From contig LS483371.1 in assembly GCA_900475325.1 (NCBI GenBank), forward strand, positions 4,923,501 through 4,987,500: 64,000 bases of DNA. Reading direction: 5' to 3'. Of the stretch, positions 44,874 to 54,508 are shown piece by piece. The stretch's first letter is position 1; each line of letters begins with the position of its first letter. Made by a program: the position numbers and the translations under genes. The notes beneath the pieces were generated by a model. The model was not told where the DNA came from. It saw nothing but the letters and a program-made list of their open reading frames with translations, and made no database searches. This DNA is from Paucimonas lemoignei (GTDB lineage: Bacteria > Pseudomonadota > Gammaproteobacteria > Pseudomonadales > Pseudomonadaceae).

Positions 44874-46319
44874 CTATACCGCCCCCACCACACCAGGCGC
44901 AGCCAACCGCACATCCCGACGCGCCAACACCCAATAGAACGCGCCGCCCAGGAAGCAGCCGGTGAACCAAGCAAAGTTGGCGATGGGCTTGAACCACGGC
45001 ACGAAGGTGAACAGCAGGCCAATCAAGGTCGCCGCCAGCAGCGCTTTGATGGCAACCGGGTTGAAGCCGTTGGTGTACCAGTAACGACCCGCCGGGGTGT
45101 CATCGAATAAAGCATCCACATCAATCTGCTGCTTTTTGATCAGGTAGTAATCCACCAGCAGGATGCCGAACAACGGACCGATGAACGCCGCCAGCACGTC
45201 CAGGGTGTAGTGGATCACTTCCGGGTTGTTGAACAGGTTCCACGGGGTGATGAAGATCGACGCCACGGCCGCGATCATGCCCCCTGCTCGCCAGCTGATT
45301 TTGCTGGGTGCGCAGTTGGCGAAGTCGAACGCTGGGGACACGAAGTTGGCCACGATGTTGATGCCGATGGTCGCGGTCACGAAGGCAAAGGCACCCAGCA
45401 ACACCGCGACGGTATTATCGATGCGCGCCACCGTGGCGATCGGGTCGTGGATCATTTCACCGAACACCGGCAAGGTGCCGGAGACGATGACCACCGTTAC
45501 CAGCGAGAACGCCAGAAAGTTTACCGGCAAGCCCCAGAAGTTTCCGCGTTTGACGTCGGCCATGCTGCGGCAATAACGGCTGAAGTCGCCGAAGTTAAGG
45601 GTAGGCCCGGAGAAGTACGACACCACCAGCGCAGTCGCCATGACCACCTGACCGAAGGCTTCCCAGCCGCTCAGGGATTTTTCCGACAGGGTAAAGCTGA
45701 TGTTGCTCCAACCCGCCTTCCAGACAATCCAGCCCGCCAGCACGAACATCACCGCATAAACGATGGGACCGGCCCAATCGATGAAGCGTCGAATCGAATC
45801 CATGCCGCGCCAGAAGACAATGGCCTGCAACACCCACAAGGTCAGAAAGCCCATCCAGCCGAGATACGACAGACCGGCGAACTGCACCTGCGCGAGGCTT
45901 TCCATGGAAGGGAAAAAGCGCAGCACCACGATCACCAGCGCACTGGACGCCAGGTAGGTTTGCACCCCGTACCAGGCCACCGCGATCAGGCCGCGAATCA
46001 CCGCCGGGATATTCGCCCCGAACACGCCGAACGCCAGACGGCAAATCACCGGATACGGCACTGCAGCCTGTTGGCTGGGCTTGGCCAGCAGGTTGGCGAT
46101 GACCTGAATGATGCAGATCCCCACCAGCAAGGCGATCAATACCTGCCAACTGGCCAGGCCCAGTGCAAACAGGCTGGCGGCGAACACATAACCGCCGACG
46201 CTGTGCACGTCGCTCATCCAGAACGCGAAGATGTTGTACCAGGTCCATTTCTGCTTAACCGGGCCCAGGTCTTCGTTGTAAAGGCGGGGGCTGTAGCCCT
46301 TTGGAATTTCCGGATTCAT
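44874..46319 (-). CDS. NCS1-family permease (nucleobase / hydantoin / allantoin type)
   Basis: The 481-residue protein has about twelve membrane spans and matches the NCS1 symporters in its N-terminus (NEDLGPVKQKWTWYNIFAFWMSDVHSVGGY) and in the SGPTLNFGDFSRYCRSM loop. These carriers import nucleobases, hydantoins or allantoin with a cation. It is divergent from a GntR regulator followed by an Asp/Glu/hydantoin racemase, so a hydantoin or allantoin substrate is favoured. I chose the ATG at 46319 behind AAGGAG; a GTG at 46328 is less likely. Confidence 0.87.
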   Translation of the reverse strand: MNPEIPKGYSPRLYNEDLGPVKQKWTWYNIFAFWMSDVHSVGGYVFAASLFALGLASWQVLIALLVGICIIQVIANLLAKPSQQAAVPYPVICRLAFGVFGANIPAVIRGLIAVAWYGVQTYLASSALVIVVLRFFPSMESLAQVQFAGLSYLGWMGFLTLWVLQAIVFWRGMDSIRRFIDWAGPIVYAVMFVLAGWIVWKAGWSNISFTLSEKSLSGWEAFGQVVMATALVVSYFSGPTLNFGDFSRYCRSMADVKRGNFWGLPVNFLAFSLVTVVIVSGTLPVFGEMIHDPIATVARIDNTVAVLLGAFAFVTATIGINIVANFVSPAFDFANCAPSKISWRAGGMIAAVASIFITPWNLFNNPEVIHYTLDVLAAFIGPLFGILLVDYYLIKKQQIDVDALFDDTPAGRYWYTNGFNPVAIKALLAATLIGLLFTFVPWFKPIANFAWFTGCFLGGAFYWVLARRDVRLAAPGVVGAV

Positions 46320-46354
46320 CGCTCGCACTCTCCTTGATCAATGCCGCTCCGCAG

Positions 46355-46589
46355 AATGCATACGGAGGGTGGCGTTATTTGTATACGATCTGAAAGGCAG
46401 GATGCATGCCAAAGGATGAAAACCGTCCTGAAGGGTAGAGGTTAGAAGGCTTCAGCGACAACAACCGACAAACCTGACGATCGGTAAATGCCCGATATGA
46501 GTGCGTAAATGCGCGGTCCCGGTGCATACAATCGGTTGCCAGCGATCCTGAAGCGGTGATGGCAAAGCGCAGCAACTTTGTATACGATC
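46355..46589. promoter_or_regulatory. Repeated operator-like motif TTGTATACGAT in the permease/GntR divergent region
   Basis: tttgtatacgatc occurs twice as a 13-bp direct repeat (46378-46390 and 46577-46589). A third match lies in reverse at about 46522-46535 (gtgcatacaatcg), and a weaker one at 46355 (aatgcatacgga). The core GTATAC is palindromic. FCD-type GntR proteins bind short sites of this kind, so the neighbouring regulator is the likely binder and would control both promoters. Confidence 0.55.
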
Positions 46590-46619
46590 AGCCTCACATT
46601 CACCGGTTAAAGCGGCCTT

Positions 46620-47330
46620 ATGAATCCTCTCTTCCTTGCCAGCCCTGCCCTGACCGACTCGCCCCTGAGCCGTGACGAACAGATCTATCAGGACATTCTT
46701 GAAGCCATCGTCGAGCATCGACTGTTGCCAGGCACTCGCTTGCCGGAAGACTCCCTGGCCGAGGTGTTCGCCATCAGCCGCACCGGAATTCGCAAGGTGT
46801 TGCAACGGCTGGCACTGGAGCGTCTCGTCACGCTGCGCACCAATCGGGGCGCCGAAGTCGCGCAGCCCACCGCTAAAGAAGCTCAGGATGTGTTCGCAGC
46901 TCGTCAGCTAATCGAGCCCGCACTGATGCCCGCCGTGGCCGAGCGGATTGACGCCGCGCACCTCAAAACCCTGCGCTCGCTGGTTGATCAGGAACATCAG
47001 GCGCAACACGACGGGTTGCACAGCCGGGCCATTCAGCTGTCCGCGCGGTTTCATGTGCAGTTGATCGCCCTGGCCGACAATCAGGTGCTGACTGAGCAGG
47101 TCGCGCAGCTGACCACTCGCTCGTCGCTGATCATCGCGGTTTATGGCTCGCGAAACAGCGTGGGCTGCGACTGCGGCGACCATGAAGAACTGCTCGGCTT
47201 GCTCGAACAAGGTAAAGGCGCTGCAGCGACGCAATGGATGGGCAAGCACCTGGCGAGCATTCGTACCAGCCTGCAGGTCGATCAGGTCACCCCGGCCGAG
47301 CCGGACTTCAAAATCATTTTCAAGCGCTGA
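46620..47330 (+). CDS. GntR family transcriptional regulator (FCD/FadR type)
   Basis: The 236-residue protein has an N-terminal GntR winged helix ([44 protein letters not shown], about residues 20-65) and a C-terminal all-helical FCD ligand domain with metal-ligand histidines ([12 protein letters not shown]). It precedes the racemase gene by 19 bp and is divergent from the NCS1 permease. It probably represses both until a ring-opened purine or hydantoin-type ligand binds. Motif repeats at 46378 and 46577 are candidate operators. Confidence 0.88.
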   Translation: MNPLFLASPALTDSPLSRDEQIYQDILEAIVEHRLLPGTRLPEDSLAEVFAISRTGIRKVLQRLALERLVTLRTNRGAEVAQPTAKEAQDVFAARQLIEPALMPAVAERIDAAHLKTLRSLVDQEHQAQHDGLHSRAIQLSARFHVQLIALADNQVLTEQVAQLTTRSSLIIAVYGSRNSVGCDCGDHEELLGLLEQGKGAAATQWMGKHLASIRTSLQVDQVTPAEPDFKIIFKR

Positions 47331-47349
47331 TTCGCGAGCCGAGCCTTAC

Positions 47350-48084
47350 ATGAAAATCCAGGTCATCAACCCCAACACCAGCCAGAGCATGACGGCCAGT
47401 ATCGGTCGCGCCGCACGAGCAGTGGCGCGGCCAGGGACTGAAATCGTCGCCTGCTGCCCCGAATCTGGCCCGGCCTCCATCGAAGGCCATTTCGATGAAG
47501 CCATTGCCGCAGTCGGCGTGCTGGAGGAAGTGCGCAAGGGTGTTGCAGCGGGCTACGACGCTCACATCATTGCCTGCTTTGGCGACCCTGGCTTGTTGGC
47601 GGCGCGAGAGCTGGCTCGCGGGCCAGTGATCGGCATTGCCGAGGCTGCTTTCCATGTGGCCAGCCTGATTTGCACGCGGTTTGCTGTAGTGACCACCCTG
47701 ACCCGCACGCGGATCATTGCTGAGCATTTATTGCGCAACTACGGCATGACCGAACACTGCACTTCAGTGCGCTGTGTCGATGTGCCAGTGCTGGAATTGG
47801 AAAGCATGGGCGAGCAGGCATTGGCCGAGCGTATTGCCGAGCAGGCCATACAGGCCCGTGATCACGAAGGTGCGGGGGCGATCATTTTGGGCTGCGGCGG
47901 TATGGCTGACCTGCCTGGGCTGGTGAGCGAAATGACTGGCCTGCCAGTGGTCGATGGCGTGGCGGCGGCCGTCAAACTGGCTGAAGCCTTGGGTGAACTG
48001 GGTTTGGCTACCAGCAAACACGGGGACCTGGCCTATCCGCTGGCTAAACGCTTTACAGGGCGCTTTGCACATTTCGGTGGATAA
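47350..48084 (+). CDS. Asp/Glu/hydantoin racemase family protein
   Basis: The 244-residue enzyme begins MKIQVINPNTSQSMT, the family's signature start. It has two active-site cysteine motifs, IIACFGDPG (about residue 78) and IILGCGGM (about residue 182), used for proton exchange on either face of the substrate. Hydantoin and allantoin racemases have this layout. It is co-transcribed with the GntR gene and opposite an NCS1 permease, which favours allantoin or hydantoin as substrate. No hydrolase is present next to it, so the rest of the pathway lies elsewhere. Confidence 0.85.
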   Translation: MKIQVINPNTSQSMTASIGRAARAVARPGTEIVACCPESGPASIEGHFDEAIAAVGVLEEVRKGVAAGYDAHIIACFGDPGLLAARELARGPVIGIAEAAFHVASLICTRFAVVTTLTRTRIIAEHLLRNYGMTEHCTSVRCVDVPVLELESMGEQALAERIAEQAIQARDHEGAGAIILGCGGMADLPGLVSEMTGLPVVDGVAAAVKLAEALGELGLATSKHGDLAYPLAKRFTGRFAHFGG

Positions 48085-48104
48085 GACGTGGAATGCATTT
48101 CCCG

Positions 48105-48252
48105 TAGGAGCGCCCACGTCGCCCGGACGCCGCGCTGTCGCGCAGCAAACATAGGACCTGTGGGAGCGAGCTTGCTCGCGAAGGCAATGTTCCTGCCTCT
48201 AGAAATATATGCCGATGTCCCGGCCTCTTCGCGAGCAAGCTCGCTCCCACAG
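48105..48252. repeat. Composite REPIN, GAGCTTGCTC stem, with inverted tail
   Basis: The core pair at 48158-48252 (gtgggagcgagcttgctcgc and complement) is preceded by the shared tail in reverse orientation (ccgcgctgtcgcgcagcaaa, 48105-48157). This is the third copy of that tail in the window. Confidence 0.85.
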
Positions 48253-48289
48253 AAAATCATTTAAATTCAGATAGTTATTTTATGTTTGA

Positions 48290-48376
48290 TGAGAGCGGCT
48301 TTAGCCGCGAGGGGCCGGGACAATCACGCAAATTCGTCGCCAATAAGGTTGCTTCGCGGCTGAAGCCGCTCCTACG
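48290..48376. repeat. REPIN, GCGGCTTTAGCCGC-stem family
   Basis: Left arm agagcggctttagccgcgag and right arm cgcggctgaagccgctccta. A decayed piece of the composite-REPIN tail (ctgcgcgatagcgcggcgt) follows at about 48387. No gene is visible in 48085-48513. Confidence 0.82.
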
Positions 48377-48513
48377 AAATGTCTTCTGCGCGATAGCGCG
48401 GCGTGCCCAAAGATATAACGTTAGATCGTATCGATATAAGCCCTGATTAAAAACGTCGTTATGCTGCCGCCAGTTTTTTCTGACAGTCACCCTTTTCGTT
48501 GTGGGAAGCAGTA

Positions 48514-49299
48514 ATGGATTTTGGTGGTGTGGGGTTGGTTGTCGCAGGGCTGGTGGTGGGTTTCATTGTGGGCATGACGGGCGTGGGTGGCGGTTCACTG
48601 ATGACGCCGATCCTGCTGTGGTTTGGCGTCAACCCGGCCACGGCGGTGGGCACTGATCTGCTGTATGCCGCGATCACCAAATCCGGCGGTGTCTGGGTCC
48701 ATAAACGAAACGACAACATCGACTGGAAGATCACCGGTTGGCTGACGCTGGGCAGTGTTCCGGCCGTATTACTGACGCTGTGGTTCCTCAGCACCCTGCA
48801 TGCCGCGCCGGATGCGATGAATGCGGTGATCAAGCAAGCTTTGGGCGTGGTCCTGCTGCTGACGGCGCTGGCAGTGTTCTTCAAGAAACGCCTGCTGCAA
48901 TTCGCCCACAACCGGGCCGGAGGCAACTACAACCCCAGCGGCCCGAGCCTGAATGCCCTGACAGTCGTCACCGGCCTGATCCTGGGCACCATGGTTGCGC
49001 TGACCTCCATCGGTGCCGGTGCATTGGGCACGGTGGCGTTGTTCATCCTTTATCCGTTTCTCGCCACTCGCCGACTGGTCGGCACAGAGATAGCCCACGC
49101 AGTGCCGCTGACCCTGGTCGCAGGCTTGGGGCACGCCAGCATGGGCAACATGGACTGGGGCATTCTCGGTTATCTGTTGCTGGGTTCATTGCCTGGCATT
49201 TATCTGGGCAGCCACTTGTCTGGCCGGGTGTCTGATGACGTCTTGCGGCCATGCCTGGCAATCATGCTGGCGTTCATTGGGTATAAGCTGGTTTTCTGA
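48514..49299 (+). CDS. TauE/SafE family sulfite-exporter-like permease
   Basis: The 261-residue protein has about eight membrane spans and the duplicated TauE/SafE pattern: FIVGMTGVGGGSLMTPILL in the first half and TSIGAGALGTVALFILYPF in the second. The family exports sulfite, sulfoacetate or other organic anions; the substrate here is not evident. I chose the ATG at 48514 with GGGAAG upstream over a TTG at 48499. It stands alone after a REPIN-rich gap. Confidence 0.87.
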   Translation: MDFGGVGLVVAGLVVGFIVGMTGVGGGSLMTPILLWFGVNPATAVGTDLLYAAITKSGGVWVHKRNDNIDWKITGWLTLGSVPAVLLTLWFLSTLHAAPDAMNAVIKQALGVVLLLTALAVFFKKRLLQFAHNRAGGNYNPSGPSLNALTVVTGLILGTMVALTSIGAGALGTVALFILYPFLATRRLVGTEIAHAVPLTLVAGLGHASMGNMDWGILGYLLLGSLPGIYLGSHLSGRVSDDVLRPCLAIMLAFIGYKLVF

Positions 49300-49303
49300 G
49301 CCT

Positions 49304-49377
49304 CTGTAGGAGCTGCCGAAGGCTGCGAAATCGGTATTTCTGACACACCCGGTTCGCAGCCTTCGGCAGCTCCTACA
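49304..49377. repeat. REPIN, TGCCGAAGGC-stem family
   Basis: Inverted arms ctgtaggagctgccgaagg and complement begin 4 bp after the permease stop. Confidence 0.85.
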
Positions 49378-49434
49378 AACCCCTTTGCAATTTGCTCTAT
49401 CCTCTTTCATCGCCCGCCTAGCCGATGAACAGCC

Positions 49435-50115
49435 ATGACCACAGCCTTCGCCCCCTTCCAGGACCTCGCCAGCCTGCTGATCCCGCATACCGTGGCAGAG
49501 AAAGCGGATGGTTCGCACGACGCGTCCCACTTGCTGCGCGTCTGGAATAACGTCTGCGCCATCCGCAATCAGGAAGGCGGCGACCCCGAAATCCTGATCG
49601 CGGCGACCTTGCTGCATGACTGTGTATCCGTTGAGAAAAACTCCCCGTTCAGATCCAGCGCTTCAAGACTGGCGGCTGCCAAGGCGACCGAACTGCTGAC
49701 GGAGATGGGTTGGGGTGAGGAGCGGGTCGCTGCCGTTGCCCATGCTGTCGAGGCTCACAGTTTTTCGGCGGCGATCACACCCGAAACCATCGAAGCGAAA
49801 ATCCTTCAGGACGCCGATCGCCTCGACGCGCTGGGGATGATTGGCGTTGCGCGGCTGTTCTACGTCAGTGGGCGCATGGGCGGCGGCCTTTACGACCCGC
49901 AGGATCCGCATGCTACTCATCGCGACTACGACGATAAACGCTTTGCGGTGGATCACTTCCATACCAAGCTCTTCAAGCTGGCCGATGGTTTCCAGACCGC
50001 AACCGGTGCGCGTCTGGCGCAGGCCAGGCACGCCAGCATGAAGCGCTTTCTGGATGAGCTGATGGACGAAGTCGGCGCGCCAGCACCCGGCCCAAGTTCA
50101 ACCTCGGAAATTTGA
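49435..50115 (+). CDS. HD-domain phosphohydrolase-like protein
   Basis: The 226-residue protein has the HD metal site: SHDASHLLRVW (about residue 27), the HD pair in ATLLHDCVSV (about residue 62) and DADRLDALG (about residue 126). The YfrG/YedJ-type HD proteins are predicted phosphohydrolases of unknown substrate. It is probably soluble in the cytoplasm. It is 92 bp before a chemoreceptor gene and may be transcribed alone. Confidence 0.85.
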   Translation: MTTAFAPFQDLASLLIPHTVAEKADGSHDASHLLRVWNNVCAIRNQEGGDPEILIAATLLHDCVSVEKNSPFRSSASRLAAAKATELLTEMGWGEERVAAVAHAVEAHSFSAAITPETIEAKILQDADRLDALGMIGVARLFYVSGRMGGGLYDPQDPHATHRDYDDKRFAVDHFHTKLFKLADGFQTATGARLAQARHASMKRFLDELMDEVGAPAPGPSSTSEI

Positions 50116-50207
50116 CGTCAAATTTAAGGGATGTCACAAAGACATCACACAACTGCCCTATAACCCAGTCTCCGATGTATTGATCGATCGATTGGGTCTG
50201 GGTCTCT

Positions 50208-51884
50208 GTGAAAAAATTATTGCCGGGTTTTTTGCGTCGCCAGTCTTCTGGGACCACGGTCCTGCGACGCTTCAGGATCACTCAGCGTCTGGTGCTGTGT
50301 TTGGGCATCACCTCGCTGCTCACGGTCGCACTCGGGGCGTTCTGCCTGCTGCAAATGCAGGAAATCCGCAATCAGGGCGAAGCTGTTGAAAGTGGCTCAC
50401 TGCCCAGCATCGCCATGGCCGACGCGCTGGCAATCACGCTGGTGAAACTGCGCAGCGAAAGCATTCGCCTCATTGCCAACGCCGATGATCCAGGCGCGGT
50501 GGTGACCAGCAAGATCAACGTCGAAACCCTCAAGAACGATGCCGAAAAAGGCTTTGCCGACTACTTGGCCCACGTCAAGGACAGTACCGAGCGCGACTCA
50601 CTGGTTGCATTACAGGATGCCTACAAAGCCTTCATCCCGGGGCTTTACGACGAAGTCGGCTTGATCGAACAGCGCAAAATCGAAGACGCACGCATGCTGG
50701 CCAATACCATGCTGTCCTTGCAGGGCGACCTGATGGACATGCAGGTGCAGCTGCTGCGCGAACTCAATAAGCAAAGCGCCGCTACGGCCGTGGAACAAGC
50801 GGGCGCCAGCTATGCCCAGACCCGCATCATCGCCCTGAGCGTCATTGCCGCGGTGCTCGCCCTGACCCTGTTGCTGGGCTGGCGCTTGAGCGTCAGCATC
50901 ATCCGTCCGGTGCGTCAGGCGTTACAGATCGCCAGCACCATCGCCGATGGCAATCTGAGCTCTCAGGCCATACCGGAGGGCAAGGACGAAACCGCGCAGC
51001 TGCTGCAGATGCTGGGTCGGATGCGCAGCAATCTGCACGGCACCATTGAGCAAATCTACGCCGCTGCCAACCAGCTCTCGCAGTCGGTACAGGAGATGAG
51101 CAGCATCACTGAATCCGGCGCGGAAAACCTGAGGTTGCAAAACACCGAAATCGAGCAGGCGGCCGTCGCGGTCAATCAGATGAGCCAGGCAGCCATGGAG
51201 GTTGCCAGCAATGCCAGCAACACCGCGACCGAGTCCCAGGCGTCCAACGCAGCGGCGGCCAAGGGTCAGCTGCGCCTGGCTGAGACCATTGGGTCGATCA
51301 AGGAGCTGACCGGCAATGTGCTGGACACTTCACACCAGGCCGAAGGCCTTGCCGAACGCACGTTGAGCATCAGCAAGATCCTCGACGTGATCCGCGCCAT
51401 TGCCAACCAGACCAACCTGCTGGCACTCAATGCGGCGATCGAAGCCGCGCGCGCTGGCGAAGCGGGACGCGGATTTGCCGTGGTCGCCGACGAAGTTCGT
51501 TCCCTGGCACAGCGCACCAGCGCCTCGACCACAGAAATCGAAGGGCTGATCAACAGCGTTCAGCAAAGCACCCAGGAAACTGCCGAAGCGCTGCGAATGA
51601 CCGCGAATCAAGCCAACGTAACACTTGAACAGGCAGCGGCCACTGGCGAGGCGCTGACCGTGATCATCAGCTCGACCTCCACCATCAACGACCGCAACTT
51701 GCTGATCGCCAGCGCTGCCGAGCAACAGGCGCAGGTGGCCGGCGAGGTGGATCGCAACCTGAGCAGCATTCGTGACCTGTCCACGCAAAGCGCTTCAGGC
51801 GCACAGCAGACCACTACGGCCAGCAACGCGTTGTCGGTACTGGCGACAGATCTGAACGTCATGGTCCAGCGCTTCGTGCTTTAG
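50208..51884 (+). CDS. Methyl-accepting chemotaxis protein (4HB-type sensor)
   Basis: The 558-residue receptor has membrane spans near residues 25-47 and 207-227 around a four-helix-bundle-sized periplasmic domain of about 160 residues. A HAMP domain ([20 protein letters not shown]) and the signalling tip [19 protein letters not shown] near residue 400 follow. It reports ligand binding to the chemotaxis kinase. The start is a GTG at 50208 with no strong ribosome site. The ligand is unknown. It is a second chemoreceptor in the window, with a shorter sensor domain than the one at 15738. Confidence 0.88.
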   Translation: MKKLLPGFLRRQSSGTTVLRRFRITQRLVLCLGITSLLTVALGAFCLLQMQEIRNQGEAVESGSLPSIAMADALAITLVKLRSESIRLIANADDPGAVVTSKINVETLKNDAEKGFADYLAHVKDSTERDSLVALQDAYKAFIPGLYDEVGLIEQRKIEDARMLANTMLSLQGDLMDMQVQLLRELNKQSAATAVEQAGASYAQTRIIALSVIAAVLALTLLLGWRLSVSIIRPVRQALQIASTIADGNLSSQAIPEGKDETAQLLQMLGRMRSNLHGTIEQIYAAANQLSQSVQEMSSITESGAENLRLQNTEIEQAAVAVNQMSQAAMEVASNASNTATESQASNAAAAKGQLRLAETIGSIKELTGNVLDTSHQAEGLAERTLSISKILDVIRAIANQTNLLALNAAIEAARAGEAGRGFAVVADEVRSLAQRTSASTTEIEGLINSVQQSTQETAEALRMTANQANVTLEQAAATGEALTVIISSTSTINDRNLLIASAAEQQAQVAGEVDRNLSSIRDLSTQSASGAQQTTTASNALSVLATDLNVMVQRFVL

Positions 51885-52007
51885 GCGTTCCAAGGCGAAA
51901 GCATGGGAGGAAAAATAATTACGATCGCCCGCTTATCCGTAATGGCACATTGCTGCAGTATTGGAGCCGCCCGAACCCTCGGGCAGATTGCCAAAAAGGA
52001 TATGAGC

Positions 52008-53180
52008 ATGCTCAAAGCCGCTGTATGGACTGCAACACTCGCCACGTTGACGTTCGGTGCTACCGTGCAGGCCGACGTCAACGTCAAGCTGGGTAGCACC
52101 GAACGCGTGACCCACCTGTTCGCCTACCCCAACAATTGCAACGTGATCTGCTACCGCAACTGGACACTGGAACAGACTGTCGAGCATTACCTGACGCAAA
52201 GCGTGCAGCGCGATGGCTATACCGGCAAGGTCAGTGTGAGCCGCGACAACGATGTGATCTACGCCCAGATCAGCGGCGTGCCCGACAGCTACGCCAAGCC
52301 CCTGACCCAACTGTTGGACGCAGGCGATCTGGCCTACAGCGGCGCGCAAAAACTCCTCGCCTCAGGCCCCGACAAGTGGCAGTACAACTGGTACCTGTTC
52401 CTGCCATTGGGCATGGCGCTGGAAAATCGCAAGAGCGTCGAGCTGCTGCACTTCCCACCGGATTATTCGCTGACCCAGGCTCAGGATTACCTGCGTTCGA
52501 GCACCACTGATCGTTGGGCGCAACTGCTGACGTACAACGGCATCCCGACTGCGCAGACGCCGGGTTACCAAACCATTATCGACATCGCTCCGATTGCCGC
52601 GCCGGCCTCGGCGGGCAGTTCGCTGGAAGGCGTGTACGGCTACTTTCAGGACTACCAGACCACGATGGTCAAGCAATTGACCCAGAACGCCAGCGGTGCA
52701 TCGCTGCCGATGGTTGCCTTCGGGGCGCCGGTGCGTAACTGGATCAAGCAGCAGTATTCTGCCAGCGTGCCGGTGCTGGGCCTGGCAAGCATCAGCCCGA
52801 ACGCAGGACAGACCGTATCGGTGCTGGGCTCGAACCATCCAAGCTACATCTGGTATGCGGCGGACAAGTCCAACTATGGGGGTGATGAAGCCAAGGCGGA
52901 CGCTGCGGGTTTGGCGGTCATGGGTCAGGACTTGAGCGCGGCCTGCTGGCAGGCGGGTATGGGCGAGAAACCGGGCGCCGACCCGAAAGCGACATTGAGC
53001 AGCTGCACGCAAAACTGGCAGGTGACCAACAAAGCCAAAACCTGTGTGCTGTTCTACACCGATGTGCGCAAACTGAGCCAGGCAGACGCTGACGCCAAGT
53101 GCGCCACCAGCACGGTGTCGCGCTCGCTGAAGCAGTTGCAGAAGCCGCTGACAGTGCCAGCGGTGCATCCGTATTTGTAA
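52008..53180 (+). CDS. Exported protein of unknown function
   Basis: The 390-residue protein has a signal peptide (MLKAAVWTATLATLTFGATVQA). The mature part has seven cysteines, including YPNNCNVICYRNW near the N-terminus and three more in the last 90 residues, so disulfides in the periplasm are likely. The sequence includes LSQADADAKCATS and a region GSNHPSYIWYAADKS reminiscent of a small hydrolase-like fold, but I cannot name a family. I chose the ATG at 52008 because AAGGA is 7 bases upstream; an ATG at 52002 is too close to it. It is a single-gene unit. Confidence 0.7.
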   Translation: MLKAAVWTATLATLTFGATVQADVNVKLGSTERVTHLFAYPNNCNVICYRNWTLEQTVEHYLTQSVQRDGYTGKVSVSRDNDVIYAQISGVPDSYAKPLTQLLDAGDLAYSGAQKLLASGPDKWQYNWYLFLPLGMALENRKSVELLHFPPDYSLTQAQDYLRSSTTDRWAQLLTYNGIPTAQTPGYQTIIDIAPIAAPASAGSSLEGVYGYFQDYQTTMVKQLTQNASGASLPMVAFGAPVRNWIKQQYSASVPVLGLASISPNAGQTVSVLGSNHPSYIWYAADKSNYGGDEAKADAAGLAVMGQDLSAACWQAGMGEKPGADPKATLSSCTQNWQVTNKAKTCVLFYTDVRKLSQADADAKCATSTVSRSLKQLQKPLTVPAVHPYL

Positions 53181-53190
53181 ACGCGAGAAC

Positions 53191-53265
53191 CTGTAGGAGC
53201 TGCCGCAGGCTGCGAAGGCGGTGTGTCAGGCACCTGGCTTTCGCAGCCTGCGGCAGCTCCTACAG
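53191..53265. repeat. REPIN, TGCCGCAGGC variant stem
   Basis: Inverted arms ctgtaggagctgccgcaggc and complement. The GAA loop of the family is GCA here. Confidence 0.85.
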
Positions 53266-53281
53266 GGATCGCGTCAGCCAG

Positions 53282-53932
53282 TTACTGCCCCAACGGCCGC
53301 AACCGGTACTGCGGCGGCAATTGCTCGAAGCCGCTGATGGTCGTGTTCAGGCTTTTCCAGCGCCCATCCTTGATGCCGTAGATGCAGCCGTGGATAGACA
53401 GGCTCTGCCCGCGATGCCAGGCGTTCTGCACAATGCTGGTGTGACCCACGTTCGCCACTTGCTGGATGACGTTGAGCTCGCACATGCGATCGACCCGCTC
53501 TTCCTCGGTCGGCAACTCGGCAAGGGTTTCGCGGTGCTCGTAATACAGATCACGAATCGAGCGCAGCCAGCCGTCGATCAGCCCAAGCTGGCGATCCTGC
53601 ATCGAAGCGCGCACGCCGCCGCAACCGTAGTGCCCCGTCACCAGAATGTGTTTGACCTTCAATACGTCCACGGCGTACTGGATCACTGACAGGCAGTTGA
53701 GGTCAGTGTGCAGCACCACGTTGGCCACGTTGCGGTGCACAAACAGATCGCCTGGCAGCATGCCGACGATTTCATTAGCGGGTACGCGAGCGTCCGAGCA
53801 ACCTATCCATAGAAACTCCGGAGTCTGCTGCCGTGCCAGCTTGGCAAAAAATTCAGGATCTTCCTTGGTGATCGCGTCTGCCCAACGTTCGTTGTTGTCG
53901 ATCAGGTCTTGTAGCTCGTTCATGCGTGACAC
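53282..53932 (-). CDS. can: Beta-class carbonic anhydrase
   Basis: The 216-residue enzyme has the beta-class zinc site: the first cysteine and Asp/Arg dyad in WIGCSDARVPANEI (about residue 42), and His-x-x-Cys in GHYGCGGVRA (about residue 100). It interconverts CO2 and bicarbonate in the cytoplasm, supplying bicarbonate for carboxylation. Length and motifs match E. coli Can. It is a single-gene unit, ATG at 53932 preceded by AGAGGTG. Confidence 0.92.
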   Translation of the reverse strand: MSRMNELQDLIDNNERWADAITKEDPEFFAKLARQQTPEFLWIGCSDARVPANEIVGMLPGDLFVHRNVANVVLHTDLNCLSVIQYAVDVLKVKHILVTGHYGCGGVRASMQDRQLGLIDGWLRSIRDLYYEHRETLAELPTEEERVDRMCELNVIQQVANVGHTSIVQNAWHRGQSLSIHGCIYGIKDGRWKSLNTTISGFEQLPPQYRLRPLGQ

Positions 53933-54073
53933 CTCTAGGGATATGCCTGCGTTTGACTGGGCCTCGCCGGTTCAGGTCACGGGTATTTTCCAACTGGCCA
54001 CCCGGCACTCAGACGGAATCTTCAGGAACGCGACCGGTCCACCTTACAAGCCCCAAAAACTCGAGGATTCGCC

Positions 54074-54448
54074 ATGAATGATTCACGCCGCCCGTTTGGT
54101 GCCACTCAACCTGAACCCATCGATGACAACGAAGACCGCATGGGCTCCATGGAGGAGCTGGACTTCGATGAAGACGAACCTACCGCGCGTATCGGTGACA
54201 CGATCCCCGAAGACGAGTTGGCCCATGAAATCCCGGACCAACGCGTGCGTGAAGCAGGCATGACCGGCGCTTCGACGCCCGATCATCACCCGACGGATGA
54301 CGACCTGGACCCGGAAATCCTGATCCGCGAAGACGGCGCTCGCTCGGCCCACGAAGAAGGCGATGACCGCCCTGCGGACTTTGATCTGACTGTTGTCGAC
54401 GAAGATGACATCGGCGGCGGTGATGGGTTGGATGAGGCCGAGCTGTGA
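54074..54448 (+). CDS. Acidic HPr-related small protein, possibly shortened
   Basis: The 124-residue acidic protein (MNDSRRPFGATQPEPIDDNE) resembles Pseudomonas proteins labelled phosphotransferase-system HPr-related, which contain GSMEELDFDEDEP, GMTGASTPDHHPTDDDL and GGGDGLDEAEL. As I recall, relatives continue with a short tail ending PLDGK. Here the same frame after TGA reads RLDPLDGKREKRD and stops at a TAG near 54490. I infer that the stop is a recent nonsense change or that the recalled tail is not universal. Function is unknown and no HPr phosphorylation site is visible. Confidence 0.65.
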   Translation: MNDSRRPFGATQPEPIDDNEDRMGSMEELDFDEDEPTARIGDTIPEDELAHEIPDQRVREAGMTGASTPDHHPTDDDLDPEILIREDGARSAHEEGDDRPADFDLTVVDEDDIGGGDGLDEAEL

Positions 54449-54508
54449 AGGCTTGATCCGCTGGATGGCAAGCGTGAGAAGCGTGATTAGCCGCGATATG
54501 GTCTGAAC

